From the NCBI GenBank assembly GCA_015680685.1, contig MNCI01009296.1, positions 442,921-506,920 on the forward strand: a stretch of 64,000 nucleotides of DNA, written 5' to 3'. This DNA comes from Gnetum montanum (Eukaryota; Streptophyta; Gnetopsida; Gnetales; Gnetaceae). How positions within the stretch are numbered: the stretch's first letter is position 1; each line of letters begins with the position of its first letter. Positions 10,961 through 23,600 of this stretch are shown in pieces. The translations under genes and the position numbers were made by a program. The notes below the pieces were generated by a model. It was given only the letters and a program-made list of their open reading frames with translations, did no database searches and was not told where the DNA came from.

Positions 10961-11269
10961 GTTGTGCTTTGCTATTTTCTGTTAGACTTTGTGGGAGTAT
11001 GAGACTATGACTACATTGCCAACTATATGTGTGTGTATGTGCTAAGAGGACCGCAAGGCACCTAAAAGATGCAAGCTAGAGACTACGCTCTGTGGGATTA
11101 CACTCTCCACACTCTCATGTGGGGTCAAGCTTAGTTACAATCTTGGGGTAAAAGGGGATACAAAAGGGAAGTATCTTGCTAACTATGCTTGCCCAAGGTG
11201 AGTTGACTGCATTCTAGAGCTAAGTCAAGCATCGTTGGTGCACTACAGAGGTTGCTGGAGACTGTTCTA

Positions 11270-11830
11270 GTTGACTACGTGCTCTATGAGAGGTTGATTA
11301 TGCTTTGGGTTGGGGGAGAGTGTAGTTGTCAACACTGGTGAAATCTGTGAGAAAATGGATTTTTGTAGACTACACTCTCCATGGGAGGCTGACTACACTC
11401 CCAACTGGGGATGAGCGTAGTGTCAACACTTAGCAAAATTTGCAAAAAGTGGCCTTCTGTTGACTATGCTCTCCACGAGAGGCTAACTACACTCCCATTT
11501 GGGGAAGAGTGTAGTTTCAACACTTAGAAAAAACTTGTGAAAACTAGCCCTCATGTTGACTACACTCTCTACGAGAGGCTCACTATGCTCTTAATTGCGG
11601 AAGAGCGTAGTGTTAACACTTAGAAAAAATTACGAAAAAATGACCTTCGTGCTGACTACGCTCTCCATGAGAGGTTGACCATGCTCTCAATTGGGGATGA
11701 GTGTAGTGTCAACACTTAGCAAAATTTGCAAAAATTGGCCTTCTGCTGACTACACTCTCCATGAGAGGCTAGCTACACTCCCACCTAGGGATGAGCATAG
11801 TCTCAACACTTAGCCAAAATTTGCAGCTGG
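11270..11830. repeat. ~95-bp tandem array, about six units
   Basis: Units begin with GACTACACTCTCC-like sequence at about 11,273, 11,368, 11,462, 11,558, 11,654 and 11,748 (spacing 94-96). Each contains GAGAGGCT, an inverted-looking GAGCGTAGTGTCAACACTTAG and an A-rich end. Related words occur in reverse orientation at 21.9-22.8 kb. Confidence 0.9.
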
Positions 11831-12865
11831 GATGCCATAGTCTAGATTTGGTGGTATTCTTACACCTTATAACGTAGATCTTGTGAGGTGATGTCAAGCC
11901 TAAATAATTTGAGGCAAGGCCTTCCTAACTGAGTTATATGTGGATTGATATCCAATAATAAGAATTCATTAATCAAAAAGAGGAATTGGCACATTTAAAA
12001 AGTTTATAAATACAATTATAATAATATCAATTGATATTGATAGCCTTGACATAGGATGATTAGGACATGTGTAAGTATTAATATAATATCAAAGGATTGA
12101 TGTCTATAGATAAATAACAAAAATCCTAGTTTTCCTTTATTGCAAGCAATGTGGTCTCAATGTCTTGTTATAATAATTTATATATATCACAAATAGTTGA
12201 TTCCAACAACTTGGATTGATATGATAGTAACAAAGGTTCAACTTTCCAACAATACTTTTGATCGTATCAATAAGATTTGACACTTATATATTGATGGATA
12301 TTGATTTACCCAATCTCATGCGAACAAGAGTAAATTTCAATGAATTTTTTGTGTCTGAATAGTATGGCATTGATATGATTCATGTAGCCTTGATCGATAT
12401 ATATCGATATGTTTCAAATTTTCCCAAATGCCTTAGATTTTATCAACTCGATAGTGATATCAATCGACATACATATTGATTCATATAGCTTAAATTAATA
12501 TGCATTAATATCCCTTGAAATTTCCTAAATGTTTCGACAAATATTGATACATCTGCAACCTACAATTCTACTATATCAATCTATATTGATGTAGTGATAA
12601 AAATCGACCTAAAATATATTGAGCCTAATCACAGCTATGATATGAATTGATAACTGGAAAAGTAAAAAAAAGTATATAGTAAAATATTTGTGAACCAACG
12701 ATTTCTATTATAAATCACCATCCCATCGCATAAAAACCACATATGAAGTTTAGGACTAGTGTAAATTGAAGTTTAGGGCTAGCAGGAAGTAGAGTAAATG
12801 GATGTCTAGGGCTAGCAAGGAGTAGTTCACCCAGTAGGAGATCCTCTTAGTTCTATAACAACCTA
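11831..12865. other. Interior of element A, AT-rich, no gene
   Basis: No domain is recognised. It is dense in words like ATATCGATAT and TATTGATAT (12,000-12,620), which also occur in the element A LTRs, so it is probably decayed LTR-like or leader sequence. Confidence 0.45.
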
Positions 12866-12869
12866 GCTC

Positions 12870-13003
12870 TACCATCAGCACTCTGGATAAGAGGGTGGCA
12901 AACATTGAAAAACATGTCCACCCTCAAATCTGCGATGATGAGGAGGAAGAAGAACCCTCCTAGTTTGAGGAGGACATGGATGTGGAAGCAGGCTCAAAGG
13001 CCT
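12870..13003 (+). pseudogene. C-terminal tail of a retroelement 3' ORF
   Basis: One plus-strand frame reads ISTLDKRVANIEKHVHPQ, then DDEEEEEP, then an acidic tail ending at TGA near 13,003, with one internal stop. A heptad-like helix followed by an acidic tail at the end of the element, about 200 bp before the 3' LTR, fits the extra 3' ORF seen in element B. No catalytic domain is visible. Confidence 0.45.
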
Positions 13004-13600
13004 GATACAGCCTCCAAATTATGATATTGTATTTTGAAAATTTGTGTTTTGATGGTCAACCATCTTTTAAATTTGAGACTATTTTCAACTAGATGTGTTA
13101 TGTTGTGTTTTTATATATAGTTATAGTATCTCTTTTGCATTGGGAACAGGGATTATGTTTTGTTTTCACCTTTATGGCCAGGCTTTGGCCAAAGGCTAGT
13201 CAAGGGCTATGTTGAACCCCATCAAATGTTTTATGTTACATAGTAATGGATAAAGTATTTTTATATTTTTTATAGTATGACATATTGAAAATCATTGATT
13301 TTTGCTATTGAAATCAATATGGACTAATGATGTTTATTTTGCCTATTGCAGGTAATCGTGACAACAATAAGGATCGATACATACAAAATCGATCTAGATT
13401 GTGATAGTGATAAGGATCAATATCATGGATTGACCAGAAGGAGCAAATATGGATATCGATTGAAATAGAGATAAGAGAGTTGCGACGATGATTGCAAGAG
13501 ATCAAGGCTACAATGGAAATTGAAAAAGTATATATCGATTGACATCAATGCTTGTGATAAGGATCAATTATCCCATATTTCATTTAAAATACCCTTAGAG

Positions 13601-13608
13601 TATAAATA
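13601..13608 (+). promoter_or_regulatory. TATA box in 3' LTR of element A
   Basis: TATAAATA in the same context as in the 5' LTR. Confidence 0.65.
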
Positions 13609-13619
13609 CATGTCGAAGA

Positions 13620-13682
13620 TTTAGATAGAGATAGATAGGAAGATAGATAGATAGTGAGATAGATAGATATATATATAAAGAG
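13620..13682. repeat. GATA-type microsatellite
   Basis: Interrupted AGATAGATAGATAG repeats ending in ATATATAT, at the position where the other LTR has (GA)n. Confidence 0.85.
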
Positions 13683-14175
13683 AAAGTATAGAATGGATAC
13701 CCAAAATAAACCCACGTCAAGTTGAAGTCTCACCCCATTTGAAATTGTTAAGGAAAGATTTGTTTAGCTTTGTGGCAATCATAAACCATTGGAGTCCAAT
13801 GTTGGGCTGTTGAAGTTGCTGCATTGTCAAGATACCAAGGAAGAATCATAGATTAGGTGAGGTATCCCATGTAATCTTCATGAATTGTGCATGTATTCAT
13901 GACTACAATTTGATTTAAGCATAAGTCTTCATTCTTGAACTTGTGATTAGAAGTTAGGATAAAGATGTGTGTTTTGACTTATGAGTGACAATCATAAGTG
14001 TGAACTTGGTTTGAATTAAATCTTAATCATTTTATGTCTTGATGATATTTTGATTTTTGAACCATTTCTCCATGGGATATGGCTCACAGGTTATTCACAG
14101 ATGAGATGATGTTTCTACAATAAAAGAAAGATAACAATTAAATGTATTCAACACCAAATTTTTCTTGGCTTGTTA

Positions 14176-14180
14176 GAGTT
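14176..14180. repeat. Target-site duplication of element A, right
   Basis: GAGTT, identical to 7574-7578. Confidence 0.8.
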
Positions 14181-14295
14181 CCATTGCTATGTCTAGTAAA
14201 GATAACATGATGGTACTTGATGGTGATATTATTACCATCTTCATGTCTATAGTGGTAATGCAAGTAGTCAAAGAAGAATGTTGACTTGAAAAGTG

Positions 14296-14720
14296 ATTAG
14301 ATCCTAGTAGTCTTATGGTGGAGATCCAAATTGGTAACAAGGATCAATGGGTAGCTCTCTATGACTCCAACTCAAGAGTCATTCTCATCTTATTGCAATA
14401 GTACCTTGACTCAGGACTTTCTCCTCTATAGTATACGAACATTTGGTTAGAGCTAGCAAACCAATCATATGCATATCCTATGGGATAGGTATGCAATGTA
14501 ATCACTTCTATTGTAGGTTAGTCATATCCCACAAATTTACTAGTACTTAGATTAGAAGATAAGGTGGAAGAGGATCTTCATGTTATCATGGGAAGAGCTT
14601 GGTTAAGCATTTCAAATGTTAGGTTTGTTTTCCAAGACCTCCACCTTGAGATTGGTAGAAGGGATGAGACCAAAAAGATGAACTATAAGCGAATACCCTA
14701 TGAGCCTTCTCAGTGTTGTT
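14296..14720 (+). pseudogene. Gypsy protease-like domain relic
   Basis: A plus-strand frame shows a retropepsin-like layout. WVALYDSNSRVILI stands where the catalytic loop should be, then a SYPTNLLVL strand, then IMGRAWLSISNVRF, the equivalent of the ILGRPWL motif after the flap. It matches the element B protease (40.2-40.5 kb), which has ALLDCNL and IMERAWLSMVNARL. The aspartate is kept but the following residues are S-N, not the usual T/S-G. Several stops interrupt the frame. Element A lies just upstream and separates this from its presumed gag (7.4-7.57 kb). Confidence 0.7.
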
Positions 14721-17635
14721 GCACCATGTGCATGTGCTATTGAAGTGAGTCAAATGGAACACTTAATGGATAATACTTGGTGTATCATAATGAACATCTT
14801 TCATTTTTGACCATGATTAAAGCTCAATTTATGACTCTGAGGTTTCCTAGGTAATAGACATGGATCAGTTATAGGGGAGAAATCCTTCATTCCATGTCAA
14901 AATCTTGTTTTTCTTGCTATTTCTATTTTTGTGATTAATAAAAATCAATATTTTTAGCTAGAATTTTTTACTTTTTGAGATTAATAGGTAGTTGATTATG
15001 AGATCTTTTCTTTTGGAGTGTTTTTGTTTATATGTATGAGAAAACCAATTTAGGTGTTTTATGAATGCCCATTCAATAAGCCAATGGTGGATGGATAAGC
15101 TACAGATGCGATGATGATGTGAGAGTACCAAATGAGTTTAGTGTGGCGCTTTGATTGATAGAATGCCCATGCAACAACATTTATCCACTCACTTTTCTTC
15201 TATTCATCACTAGTGAATTAGGCTAAAATTTAGTGGGGTGTAAGGGCTTACATTGTGAGCTCATAAAGCTAAAGCTATTGGAACTATAGGTAGGTGATAG
15301 GTCCACATGTTAGGATGCGAGCTTTGGAATTCTAGATGAGTTCTTGGTTATTGGTATAGAAATGGTGTGTCATCAAGGATCCTTGTAACCATTGGATGGA
15401 TCTAATCGATGTGACTGGACCAAGGTGCACATAGTACTTGGCCTTGCAACCCTGATTAGAAAAGGTTTGTGATTCTATGAACCTCTACATACAATGTGGT
15501 GGAGGATGAATTCTCATGTTTGTACAAGTTGAAGACTTTAGGTGGTGATTTGACACTTCAATTATTTTCATGATTTTCATGCTCCATCAAAAATCCTCTT
15601 CCTATGAAAGAAATGAAAATAAAAATATATATTATGAAAAATGAAAAGAAATGATGATGTAAAGAATATAAAACTTAAAAAAGAAGAAGAACAAACAAAA
15701 TAGAGAGAAACAATTATGGGAAGAGCAATGTATTTTCAAGTTTATCAAGTGTACAATTGGTATGGTTATCATTCAAACCAATCTCATAGTTACTTAGATC
15801 AAGATTAAACCAATGATCGAACCTATGCCTATGTAATTTTTTTTTATGTTCAACCCATTTCCTAGATTACTTGACTTTCCATAACGTTATAGTCCAGGAT
15901 AATCTTTTGCTCATCCCTACCCATGACCATGAAGGCCTAGAATTTTTTTGTTTGTGAATCTTGGTAATGTCAATTGCTGCTTCCACCTAAGTCTCTAATT
16001 ATCTATTCTATGGATCAAAAACCTTCATCCCTAACCCAAGCCATGATCATATTTGAACCCAAAAATTTTCCACTTAATAGTCATGGTATTATGCTTTTTA
16101 TTGAGATGTGGGATTGGTTACCACAACCAAGGAGATTGATGAGAGGTTTTCAGTAGAGGAAAATTCATGAAGTATGTTGTGCATACATGCATGAATAGAA
16201 AAAAACCAAATCGTAATCTTACCTTCTTGATGTTCCATGGCATGTTTCCTTGGTTTGGTTCACACCAATGGTTAGATCGTAGAAAAATCAAGGCTAGATG
16301 GTATTAGATGTGGTTGATATGACCATGTTCTTATAAGGAAAATTTGGAGGCTAATCCCTATCGTATGGATGAGTAGTAGTGAAAGGATGCAAAAATAGAT
16401 CTTTGATGGGGCGTAGAACATGCTCATGTGCTCCATGAGCTAATTGAATGGTTGGCAAGGGATCTAGTGATGTTGCACTCTCTTCCTTTCTCTCTTTCAT
16501 TCATTAATCATTCTCCAACTCTTCTATTCCATTCTTATCCATGGTTGTATATAGTAGGATGTCAATTGAGCAAAGTAGAGTACGAGATCTAGCCATTGAA
16601 GGGGACAAACTCACATTTGATGCTTCTATCTCACTAGTTGTTTAGAATCCATGTGTGTCTCATCAATAAAGTTTACAAGTGGAAGGAAGGTAAGTGCCTA
16701 CTCTGAGGAGGTTCCACTTGTGAATCCTTGGTAAACTAGCATTGTATGTGAGTGAGCTAAAGCTTATCTCCTAGTGATGGTGAGGGTTGCATTGCATACA
16801 AGATTTGATTGATCTTCCACTTGTGTGAGTCTTGAATCTTTGTACTTCAAAATTTGACCATGACACAATCTCATCAATTCACATTAATTATGATTGTATT
16901 TCATTATTTTTGGTTCTATAATCATTTTCCTATTATTCTAACCCTTCTTTTATATTCTTGGATTTATGGGAATGCATAAATTCATCAATTGACTCATTTC
17001 CCATATTCATGATGTCATCCAAGGTAAGTTTATAATGCTTTTGTTGTCTTGATTATTTTACATCTTGTGAGATCAACTCAACATGAATTCAGCATGTTGA
17101 AGATCTTATGTGGAGCTTCAGCAATAGTGGAAGATAAGTTTAAGGTTGATAATTTGAAGTCTAACATTTTTCAATGCTTGGAAGGATGCATTGATGCATC
17201 CTTTGCATTAGTGCAAGGGTGTTGACATCACTATGTTATCACAACCCCACTGCATCAAAGACCCATTATAAAGGATGAGGGGCTTCCAAACACATTCCAC
17301 ACTTTGTCATTTCTTATTTTTATTCCTTTCCTTGTCTTTAGTCTTCACAAACAAGCAGAACTTTACTATTTTTTCACCCTAATAGATGGATTGATAATAT
17401 TTTTCAACCATTCTTCCTTGCTTCTTTCATCCTCAGTGTTCTAGTTGTGGTTCAAGCTTGGTGTCTTGTAACTTAGTCATGAGGAAGAGGCACCAATTTA
17501 GGTATGCATTTATTATATTTGGTAGTTATTTAAATATTTCTACCTTATTTAGTGCATGCCATAATTTAATAGTTATGATGATGTTTTTTTCAAGCATTTT
17601 CCAAGGGTTGTATTTATCAAGAATTCCTAGATTTG
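14721..17635. other. No recognisable gene or element domain
   Basis: I looked in particular for reverse transcriptase, RNase H and integrase after the protease relic and saw none. The plus frame 15,974-16,156 (60 codons) is unrecognised. 16,480-16,560 is pyrimidine-rich. The stretch is probably the decayed 3' part of the older gypsy element and other debris. It ends where a truncated copia LTR begins. Confidence 0.45.
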
Positions 17636-18337
17636 AAGGCAAATTCAGAGACACATCTTAGGCACGAGAAATATGTCTCCCACGGCTATTAGTGATCATT
17701 AGCTAGCCATTTCATAAGTTTCAAGAAGGATTTAGAAACATGACAACTATAAGAAGATTTCATGTGCATTGGAAAATGCGCAAGCATTTTTGTATTCATT
17801 GTACAATCATTTGTAGTCATTGAATTCTCTATTGCTCCTCATTGTCTAATCATTTTAGCTTTGTAAAGTGTGTTGTACCTAACTGTGCAAGGATCAACAA
17901 ATTGAGTTGCAATTATTCCTTGTAATTCTTGTTCTTATTGGCCTACAAGGTTGATGTGCTTGAGCTTGTCAGGGTCCTGCAGAATTGAGTTGTTGGTGCT
18001 ACGGTACAACACTTCGGTGTTGAGCTCAAGATTGTAAAGGTTGTGGAAGCCTTGAAACCACATTTCCAAACCTAATGGGACCTTGTGGGGTTGAGTGATT
18101 GGTGTAGTGATACAACACTCTAGAGTAAGGCTTGATGATTGTACAAGGTTTGGGTCCTTCAACCACAATTTGAGAGTAACAAAGTCTGGAGGTGTGCGTG
18201 TGATCTACCCTCCATGTGTGGATTACCCAAGTTGGGAAACCATGTTAAATTTGATGCTTTATTTGGTTAAATTTTTATTTGGGGAACTTATTGATCCCCC
18301 GTCCTCTACCCCCCACTTCTAAGTTCAACAATCCACA
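17636..18337 (+). repeat. 5' LTR of element D, 5'-truncated
   Basis: Aligns with 20,935-21,614, starting at ATTTGAAGGCAAATT and including GGGGTTGAGTGATTGGTG. Roughly the first 500 bp are missing. It ends ATCCACA just before the PBS. Confidence 0.8.
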
Positions 18338-18339
18338 AG

Positions 18340-18355
18340 TGGTATCAAATCTTGG
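18340..18355 (+). other. Primer binding site, initiator tRNA-Met type
   Basis: TGGTATCAAATCTTGG, two bases after the LTR end. It differs from the usual TGGTATCAGAGC in two positions. Confidence 0.75.
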
Positions 18356-20391
18356 TGCTCTTTGTTTCATCATCAACATAAAGAGTGAATAATGGAGGGG
18401 ACCTCATCTCAAACTCCTCTAATCTTCTTAATTTATCACCAAGTAAGATAAGTCAAGGTAAATCTATATCTCTTTGCTTGCAAGTTAATAGGATATTGTT
18501 CAAAATGATCTATGTCTAGATCATATATGGTGGAATAAGTGTCTAGAGCATTTCTTATATTAATTAATTGGTTTTTTGAAGACTTATAATAGAACTTGTT
18601 ATAATTTTCCTTGGTTTGATTTATTCTCTTACTCAATCCAAGATTATTGTGATGATCTATTTCTATGCTCATATTCTTTGGAATGATTTTTTCCATATAT
18701 AAGATGAGATAAACCTGTATTAATATTGCTGGTTTATGATCTAGATCTTCACAAATTAAGCTTAATGTTGATCTATAGTTCTAATGTGTTTGTGATTTTT
18801 GCACATTGATCTTAAAATCCTAAGATAAGTAGCACATATTTAGGGGGAGCCTACATCTCAATCACCTTGGGGATCATCCATGTAGTGGGAGTCCATGGAT
18901 ACTTCAGCCAATATGCATAATGAGCAAGAAAAGAACTACAAGAGGTATTTATTGGGATGGAAAAGTCTTGAATGGTTGTTTATTAGGACTTTAAAAGATA
19001 CTTAATGGTATATGAATACTTAGTTCTTTATCATAATCTATTATTTATAAATGATTGTGGTTGTTATATTGACTTGTACTAAAATCAAAACATGCATGAC
19101 TTTTATATTCTTTTCATAAATTCTTTTGGTTAAATCTAGAATAACATGATGCTATCTATTAGGTCAGTTTTCTTTTATCTTTGACCTTTAGCATCAATCT
19201 TTATTGGTCCTCATGGATTTTGAACTAACAGCCCACCTATATGATGTTCAATCATAAGATTAAGCATGAAGTATCTATTTTTATATAGCAAGTAGTTGAT
19301 ATTATGAGTAAGGCCATGATCACTTTTGGGTATTTGTGCTTTTGATTGAGTTATCCATTGAACAATTTGCTTTGAGATGTAGATTTAGGAATTTGGCATG
19401 GCTAGTTTCAAGTTGTATATTGCTATATGCTCATTTACCAAGCTGAAGATCCATACTAATTTTGAAGATATATTACTTGCTTCTCAACATTCACACTTCA
19501 CTTCAAGCTTAAATATTTTTTGAAAAACTTGGATTAGTTTTTGATATATGTGTGGCAATACTTGTAATATTCTTGCTTTCCTATTTTTGTGATACTTGAT
19601 GGAACACCTATTTCTACATGCTCTATCTTTGATATTTTGTATTTACTCACTATTTTTACATATCATATTTACATTACAAGAGAATTTTAGGAAGTGTATG
19701 AATGTATGTTTATCAACATGTTTTATTTCTTATCAATGGTTTTGGATGTTGCATTGCCTTCAAAAAACATTGGAGTATGCATGTCTCACTTATAGCTTTG
19801 ACCTTTAAAATTGAATGTTGATGGTTCTTATTGAATTAATTGCAGTTTCTTGTTTTGACCTCAAAAGAGTAGTTCTCAATTTTCACAATCATGCCTTAAC
19901 TGGAGGATGTAGTACATTACTCACTAAATTTTGAGTAATAACATGATTACTCTATGTGAATGTTTTCATTTGACATTAATGGTTTTCCATTGTGAAGTTG
20001 TATGGCTATATTTACCTCATCACGAAGATATGCCCATTTACTAATGTTGTATAAAAATCAATATTATTTGAATTCCAACCACCTTGCACTACTAATGACT
20101 TATTGTTTTAGAGATAGGTTGTTTAAGCCTTTGCTTCAACTTCAAGATTGAATTTCACTTGGAAGTTTTGTTCTGCTCTTGCAAAATTTGGGGCACCTAT
20201 TCATGGACCTGATAAATACATACTTTCTATATCTTTTTAGGATTTGGAGTGATACTTGGCTCTCCAAAATATGTGGATATTATTATTTTTTCTATCTTTT
20301 CTATATTTTTGTTGTTGTTCAAAAATGAGGAGAGTAGTATGGTTATATTTTTATGATCACTAATCCATTTTCTTAAGTTTTGAACATCACC
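18356..20391. other. Interior of element D, non-coding or decayed
   Basis: No domain is recognised. Its last ~80 bp (CCATTTTCTTAAGTTTTG, ACATCACC) match the sequence just before the PPT of the 55.5-kb LTR, confirming that it is the 3' end of the same family. Confidence 0.55.
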
Positions 20392-20406
20392 AAAAAAGGG
20401 GAAGAT
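20392..20406 (+). other. Polypurine tract of element D
   Basis: AAAAAAGGGGAAGA directly before the LTR start TGTGTACC. Confidence 0.75.
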
Positions 20407-21614
20407 TGTGTACCTTTTGGTGTGCTCAAAATGTTAAGTAAAATGGACACAAAATTTTTTTGTATGGTTGTATGATTATTGTGTTTGTATGACTATGTAC
20501 ATGGAAAACTAAGATGAGCTAAAGAGGACAAGGAACAAACTATCATAGAGCTCAAAGGAGGAGGTCACCCACATGTCTTCAAATGAATATCCAAAGAACA
20601 TGGATAAGGACCTGATATTATATAAGAAAAGTGGACATCATTAAAGAATACAGAAGGTAAAGGTTGTGGACAAGAAACACTACATTCATCATGTAAGAGA
20701 AAGTGAAGAAAGACGTCTCTGGGAAGCAGAAAACATCTTGGCAAATTTGGAGAGAACCTAGATAAAGACATATTTAGAAATAACAAGATGTCTTTCTTAG
20801 ACAAAGATGTCTTTCACAAGGTAGAGACATCTTTACAGATTGTGGATCAAGTCCAAAAAAACATCTTCCACAAAATAAAGATATCTTCCAGAGTAGAGAC
20901 TTCAAAAAGATGTCTTTCCAAATTTGAAGGTAAATTTAGAGAGATGTCTTAGGCATGAGAAAGACATCTCCCATAATTGTTAGTGACAATTAGCTAGTCA
21001 TTGCACAAGTTTCAAGAAGGATTTAAAAATATGATAGCTATAAGAAGACTTCATGTGCATTGGAAAATGTGCAAGCATTGTTGTATTCATTGTATAATCA
21101 TTTGTAATCATTGAATTCTCTATTGCTCCTCATTGTCTAATTATTTTGGGCTTTGTAAAGTGTGTTATACCTAACTATGTAAGGATCAACAAACCAAGTT
21201 ACAATTATTCCTTTTAATTCTTGTTCATGTTGCATTATAAGGTTGATGTGCTTGAGCTTGTTAGGGTCCTATGGGATTGAGTTGTTGGTGCTACAGTACA
21301 ATACTTTGGTATGGAGCTCAAGATTGTAAAGGTTGTGGAAGCCTTGAAACCACATTTTTAGGCTTGAAAAAACCTTGTGGGGTTGAGTGATTGGTGCTAT
21401 GGTACAACGCTCTAGAGTAGGGTTTGACAACTATACAAGGTGTGAACCCTTAAACCACATTCTGAGAGCAACAAAGTTTGGAGGTGTGCTTGTGCTTTAC
21501 CGTCCATGTATGGACTACCCAAGTTTGGGAACTGTGTTAAATTTGATGCTTTGTTTGTTTAAGTTTCTATTTAGGAAACTTATTCATCCCCCATTTTAAG
21601 TTTAATGATTCATA
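20407..21614 (+). repeat. 3' LTR of element D
   Basis: About 1.2 kb, starting TGTGTACCTTTTGG. The same family as the LTRs at 45,889 and 55,485. Contains repeated GATGTCTTTC-type words (20,790-20,900). Confidence 0.8.
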
Positions 21615-21849
21615 AAGGTTATGGCTATGATGAGGAGGAAGTGTGTCATCAATGTTTCATATCTTCTTTACAAGGTTCTAATCTAGAAAATTAAATATGT
21701 GGTGAGATAAGAGGGAGGTCTATGCCTTTTGGAACATCGCAAAGAAATCTATATTATAACCCATGGCCAATAGTCTTGGTAATTTTATGGAAAAATAAAG
21801 GTAGATACAATTACTTTATTTCCCCAACAATGTTATGCCAATTGAAACA

Positions 21850-22830
21850 CCACAAAGTTTTGGGTCTTGGTGTTCAACTACAAATTTGGCTAAGTGTCAA
21901 AATAGTGGCTCTTTGCCCAAATTTTCTAAGTGTTGAGTGCAATCAGCTCCAATTGCTAGATTTACAAAATTTTTCTAAGTGTAAGAACGATGGCACTTTC
22001 TAAAAATTTGTCTAAGTGCTGGGAGCACACTCTCCACTACAGTAGAGCATAGTCAGATTCAATGGCCAATTTTTTACAATTTTGGGTAAGTGTCAAAATG
22101 ATGACACAAGCTATAAAAATATTTCTAAGTGTTGTGCTATGCTCTCATTCTCCTTGCTATGCTCTAGAGCATAGTCAGTGTAGCATGCACTTTAGTGACC
22201 AGTTTGCATGGGTGTCAAGCTAGAAGCTATCAAGCTAGCTTAGCATGGAAGAGGCATTTGGTAGATTTTCTAACTTCTGAAACTACCCCTCCTACTATGC
22301 TCTTGAGCATAGCTGGCATAGCAAGAATAAAGACTATAATTTTTGCCAGATTTTTCTAAGTGTCCATGCTACGCCTTATCCCACCCTTGCTACACTCATG
22401 AGCGTAGCAAGTGTAGCATCACTAGACTTCAATTCTCAAATTTTTCTAAGTGTCCATGCTACGCCTTGTCCCATCTTATTATGCTCATGAGTGTAGTAGT
22501 GCTGGACTTTAGTTTTTCACTTTTCCTTTCTTGCTATGCTCATGAGCATAGTAAGTGTAGCAGTGCTTGAGTTCAATTTTTTTCAAATTTGCCTAACTAT
22601 TGGGCTATGCTCTAGAGCGTAGCTAGTGTAACAACATGGAACTACCTCCAAAAGCTTCCAGATCTTAGCACAGGCCTTCATTCTAGCTCTAGCATTTTTC
22701 TAGCAAGCAAGATCATCAATTTTCATTTCTCTTACATCCTTGTTTGTCCCAAATTGTACCTACACTCTAGAACATAGTGAGCATAGTAAGGGATGAGCAT
22801 AGCAACTAGAGTTAGAAAAATTTTCAAACT
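21850..22830. repeat. Tandem array with palindromic GCATAG motifs
   Basis: Units of about 90 bp carry TTTTTCTAAGTGT and a Tyr-codon-like CTATGCTC..GAGCATAG inverted motif. Perfect 18-bp palindromes occur: CTATGCTCATGAGCATAG near 22,535 and CTATGCTCTAGAGCATAG near 22,160. The words are the reverse complement of those in the 11.3-11.8 kb array (CAACACTTAGAAA). Confidence 0.85.
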
Positions 22831-22937
22831 TTTTCTGGTCACCTCTAGACTTAGAAAATTTTCTAATTTTTTCTTGTATTCCCACCTACCACATTACCAT
22901 GTGGCATTCAATTTGCATTTTGGGCTAACCCTAGCTT

Positions 22938-22945
22938 TATAAATA
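22938..22945 (+). promoter_or_regulatory. TATA box, LTR-like context
   Basis: TATAAATA within CTAACCCTAGCTTTATAAAT, a context repeated in reverse near 10,850. Probably the core promoter of an LTR lying 22.0-23.1 kb. Confidence 0.55.
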
Positions 22946-23109
22946 CCCCTGCACCCCACCATTTTAGGGGTTGGAAATTGGCACTTTCATTTGACATTTG
23001 GCATTTTGGCATCTTGGCACTTAGCTCTATGGTTGAACGAGACCTAGAGCACACCACATCGATAGAGAGGCATAATTGCACCACATAGTACATGTAATTT
23101 CACCTTGCA

Positions 23110-23600
23110 TAGGTGATGTAGTAGGTGGAAAAGAATTTAGTGCATGTGGTTGGAAGTGCTAATAAGAGTAGCAGAAAGCATAAGATGGAGATTTAGCTTG
23201 TGAGATGACTAGTTTGTTCATGATGATAGTAATGGCAAACTAAGGAAGTAAGTGGTAGAGCCACTAGAAGACATAGGTTGCTAGACATAGTATTTATATG
23301 GGTTTGCTTTCCTATAGGGATATTGTTACCTTGGTGGTGACACACCCCATAAATGTGAATTTTGCCATTACTACTGGTAGTATTCTTAAGATTGTGGTGA
23401 ATCCTCACTTGGATAGTAGTATGTTAATGATACGAGTGTTGATAATTGCCTTGTGGTTAAGGAAATCTAGTAGGCATTTGGCTTTTGACGAATTTTAGAT
23501 TCAAAGCATAAGCCCTAGACTGTTAAAGATGTGATATGAATGGACAACAACCCTTTGGATGCTCATATTGATAAATGTTATTGTTGGCAACTATTTAGGA
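23110..23600 (-). pseudogene. Gypsy gag C-terminal relic, minus strand
   Basis: Nucleotide-level match to 40.78-41.27 kb of element B: ATAGGGATATTGTTACCTTGG, then TATTCTTAAGATTGTGGTG, ATTGCCTTGTGGTTAAGG and, further right, CCCTTTGGATGCTCATATTG, the zinc-knuckle-like Cys/His segment. It lies inside the 2.1-kb duplicate, so a second copy is at 57.43-57.91 kb. Frames are broken. Confidence 0.6.

Larger units (their letters stand above)
7579..14175 (+). mobile_element. LTR element A (gypsy-like, non-autonomous/deleted)
   Basis: Direct LTRs at 7579-8530 and 13,210-14,175 start TGTTGAACCC and are flanked by GAGTT duplications. The left LTR is followed by a degenerate tRNA-Asp-type PBS, so transcription runs left to right. 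The 4.7-kb interior has no recognisable gag, RT or integrase: it holds A-rich DNA, a block inverted relative to 21.8-26 kb, a G-run tract, a 95-bp tandem array and the acidic tail of a 3' ORF. The LTRs differ at very roughly one base in seven by eye, so the insertion is old. The ends read TG...TA, not the usual TG...CA. Confidence 0.85.
13210..14175 (+). repeat. 3' LTR of element A
   Basis: 966 bp, the partner of 7579-8530. TATA at 13,601-13,608. Followed by the TSD GAGTT at 14,176-14,180. Confidence 0.85.
17636..21614 (+). mobile_element. Deleted copia element (Sirevirus-like), element D
   Basis: A 5'-truncated LTR (17,636-18,337) followed by a Met-type PBS, a 2-kb interior, a polypurine tract and a full LTR (20,407-21,614). 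The polarity is left to right. The interior has a start like MEGTSSQTPLIF but no gag zinc knuckle, RT or integrase that I can see. It is therefore a deletion derivative. Truncation of the 5' LTR removes any TSD test. Confidence 0.75.
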
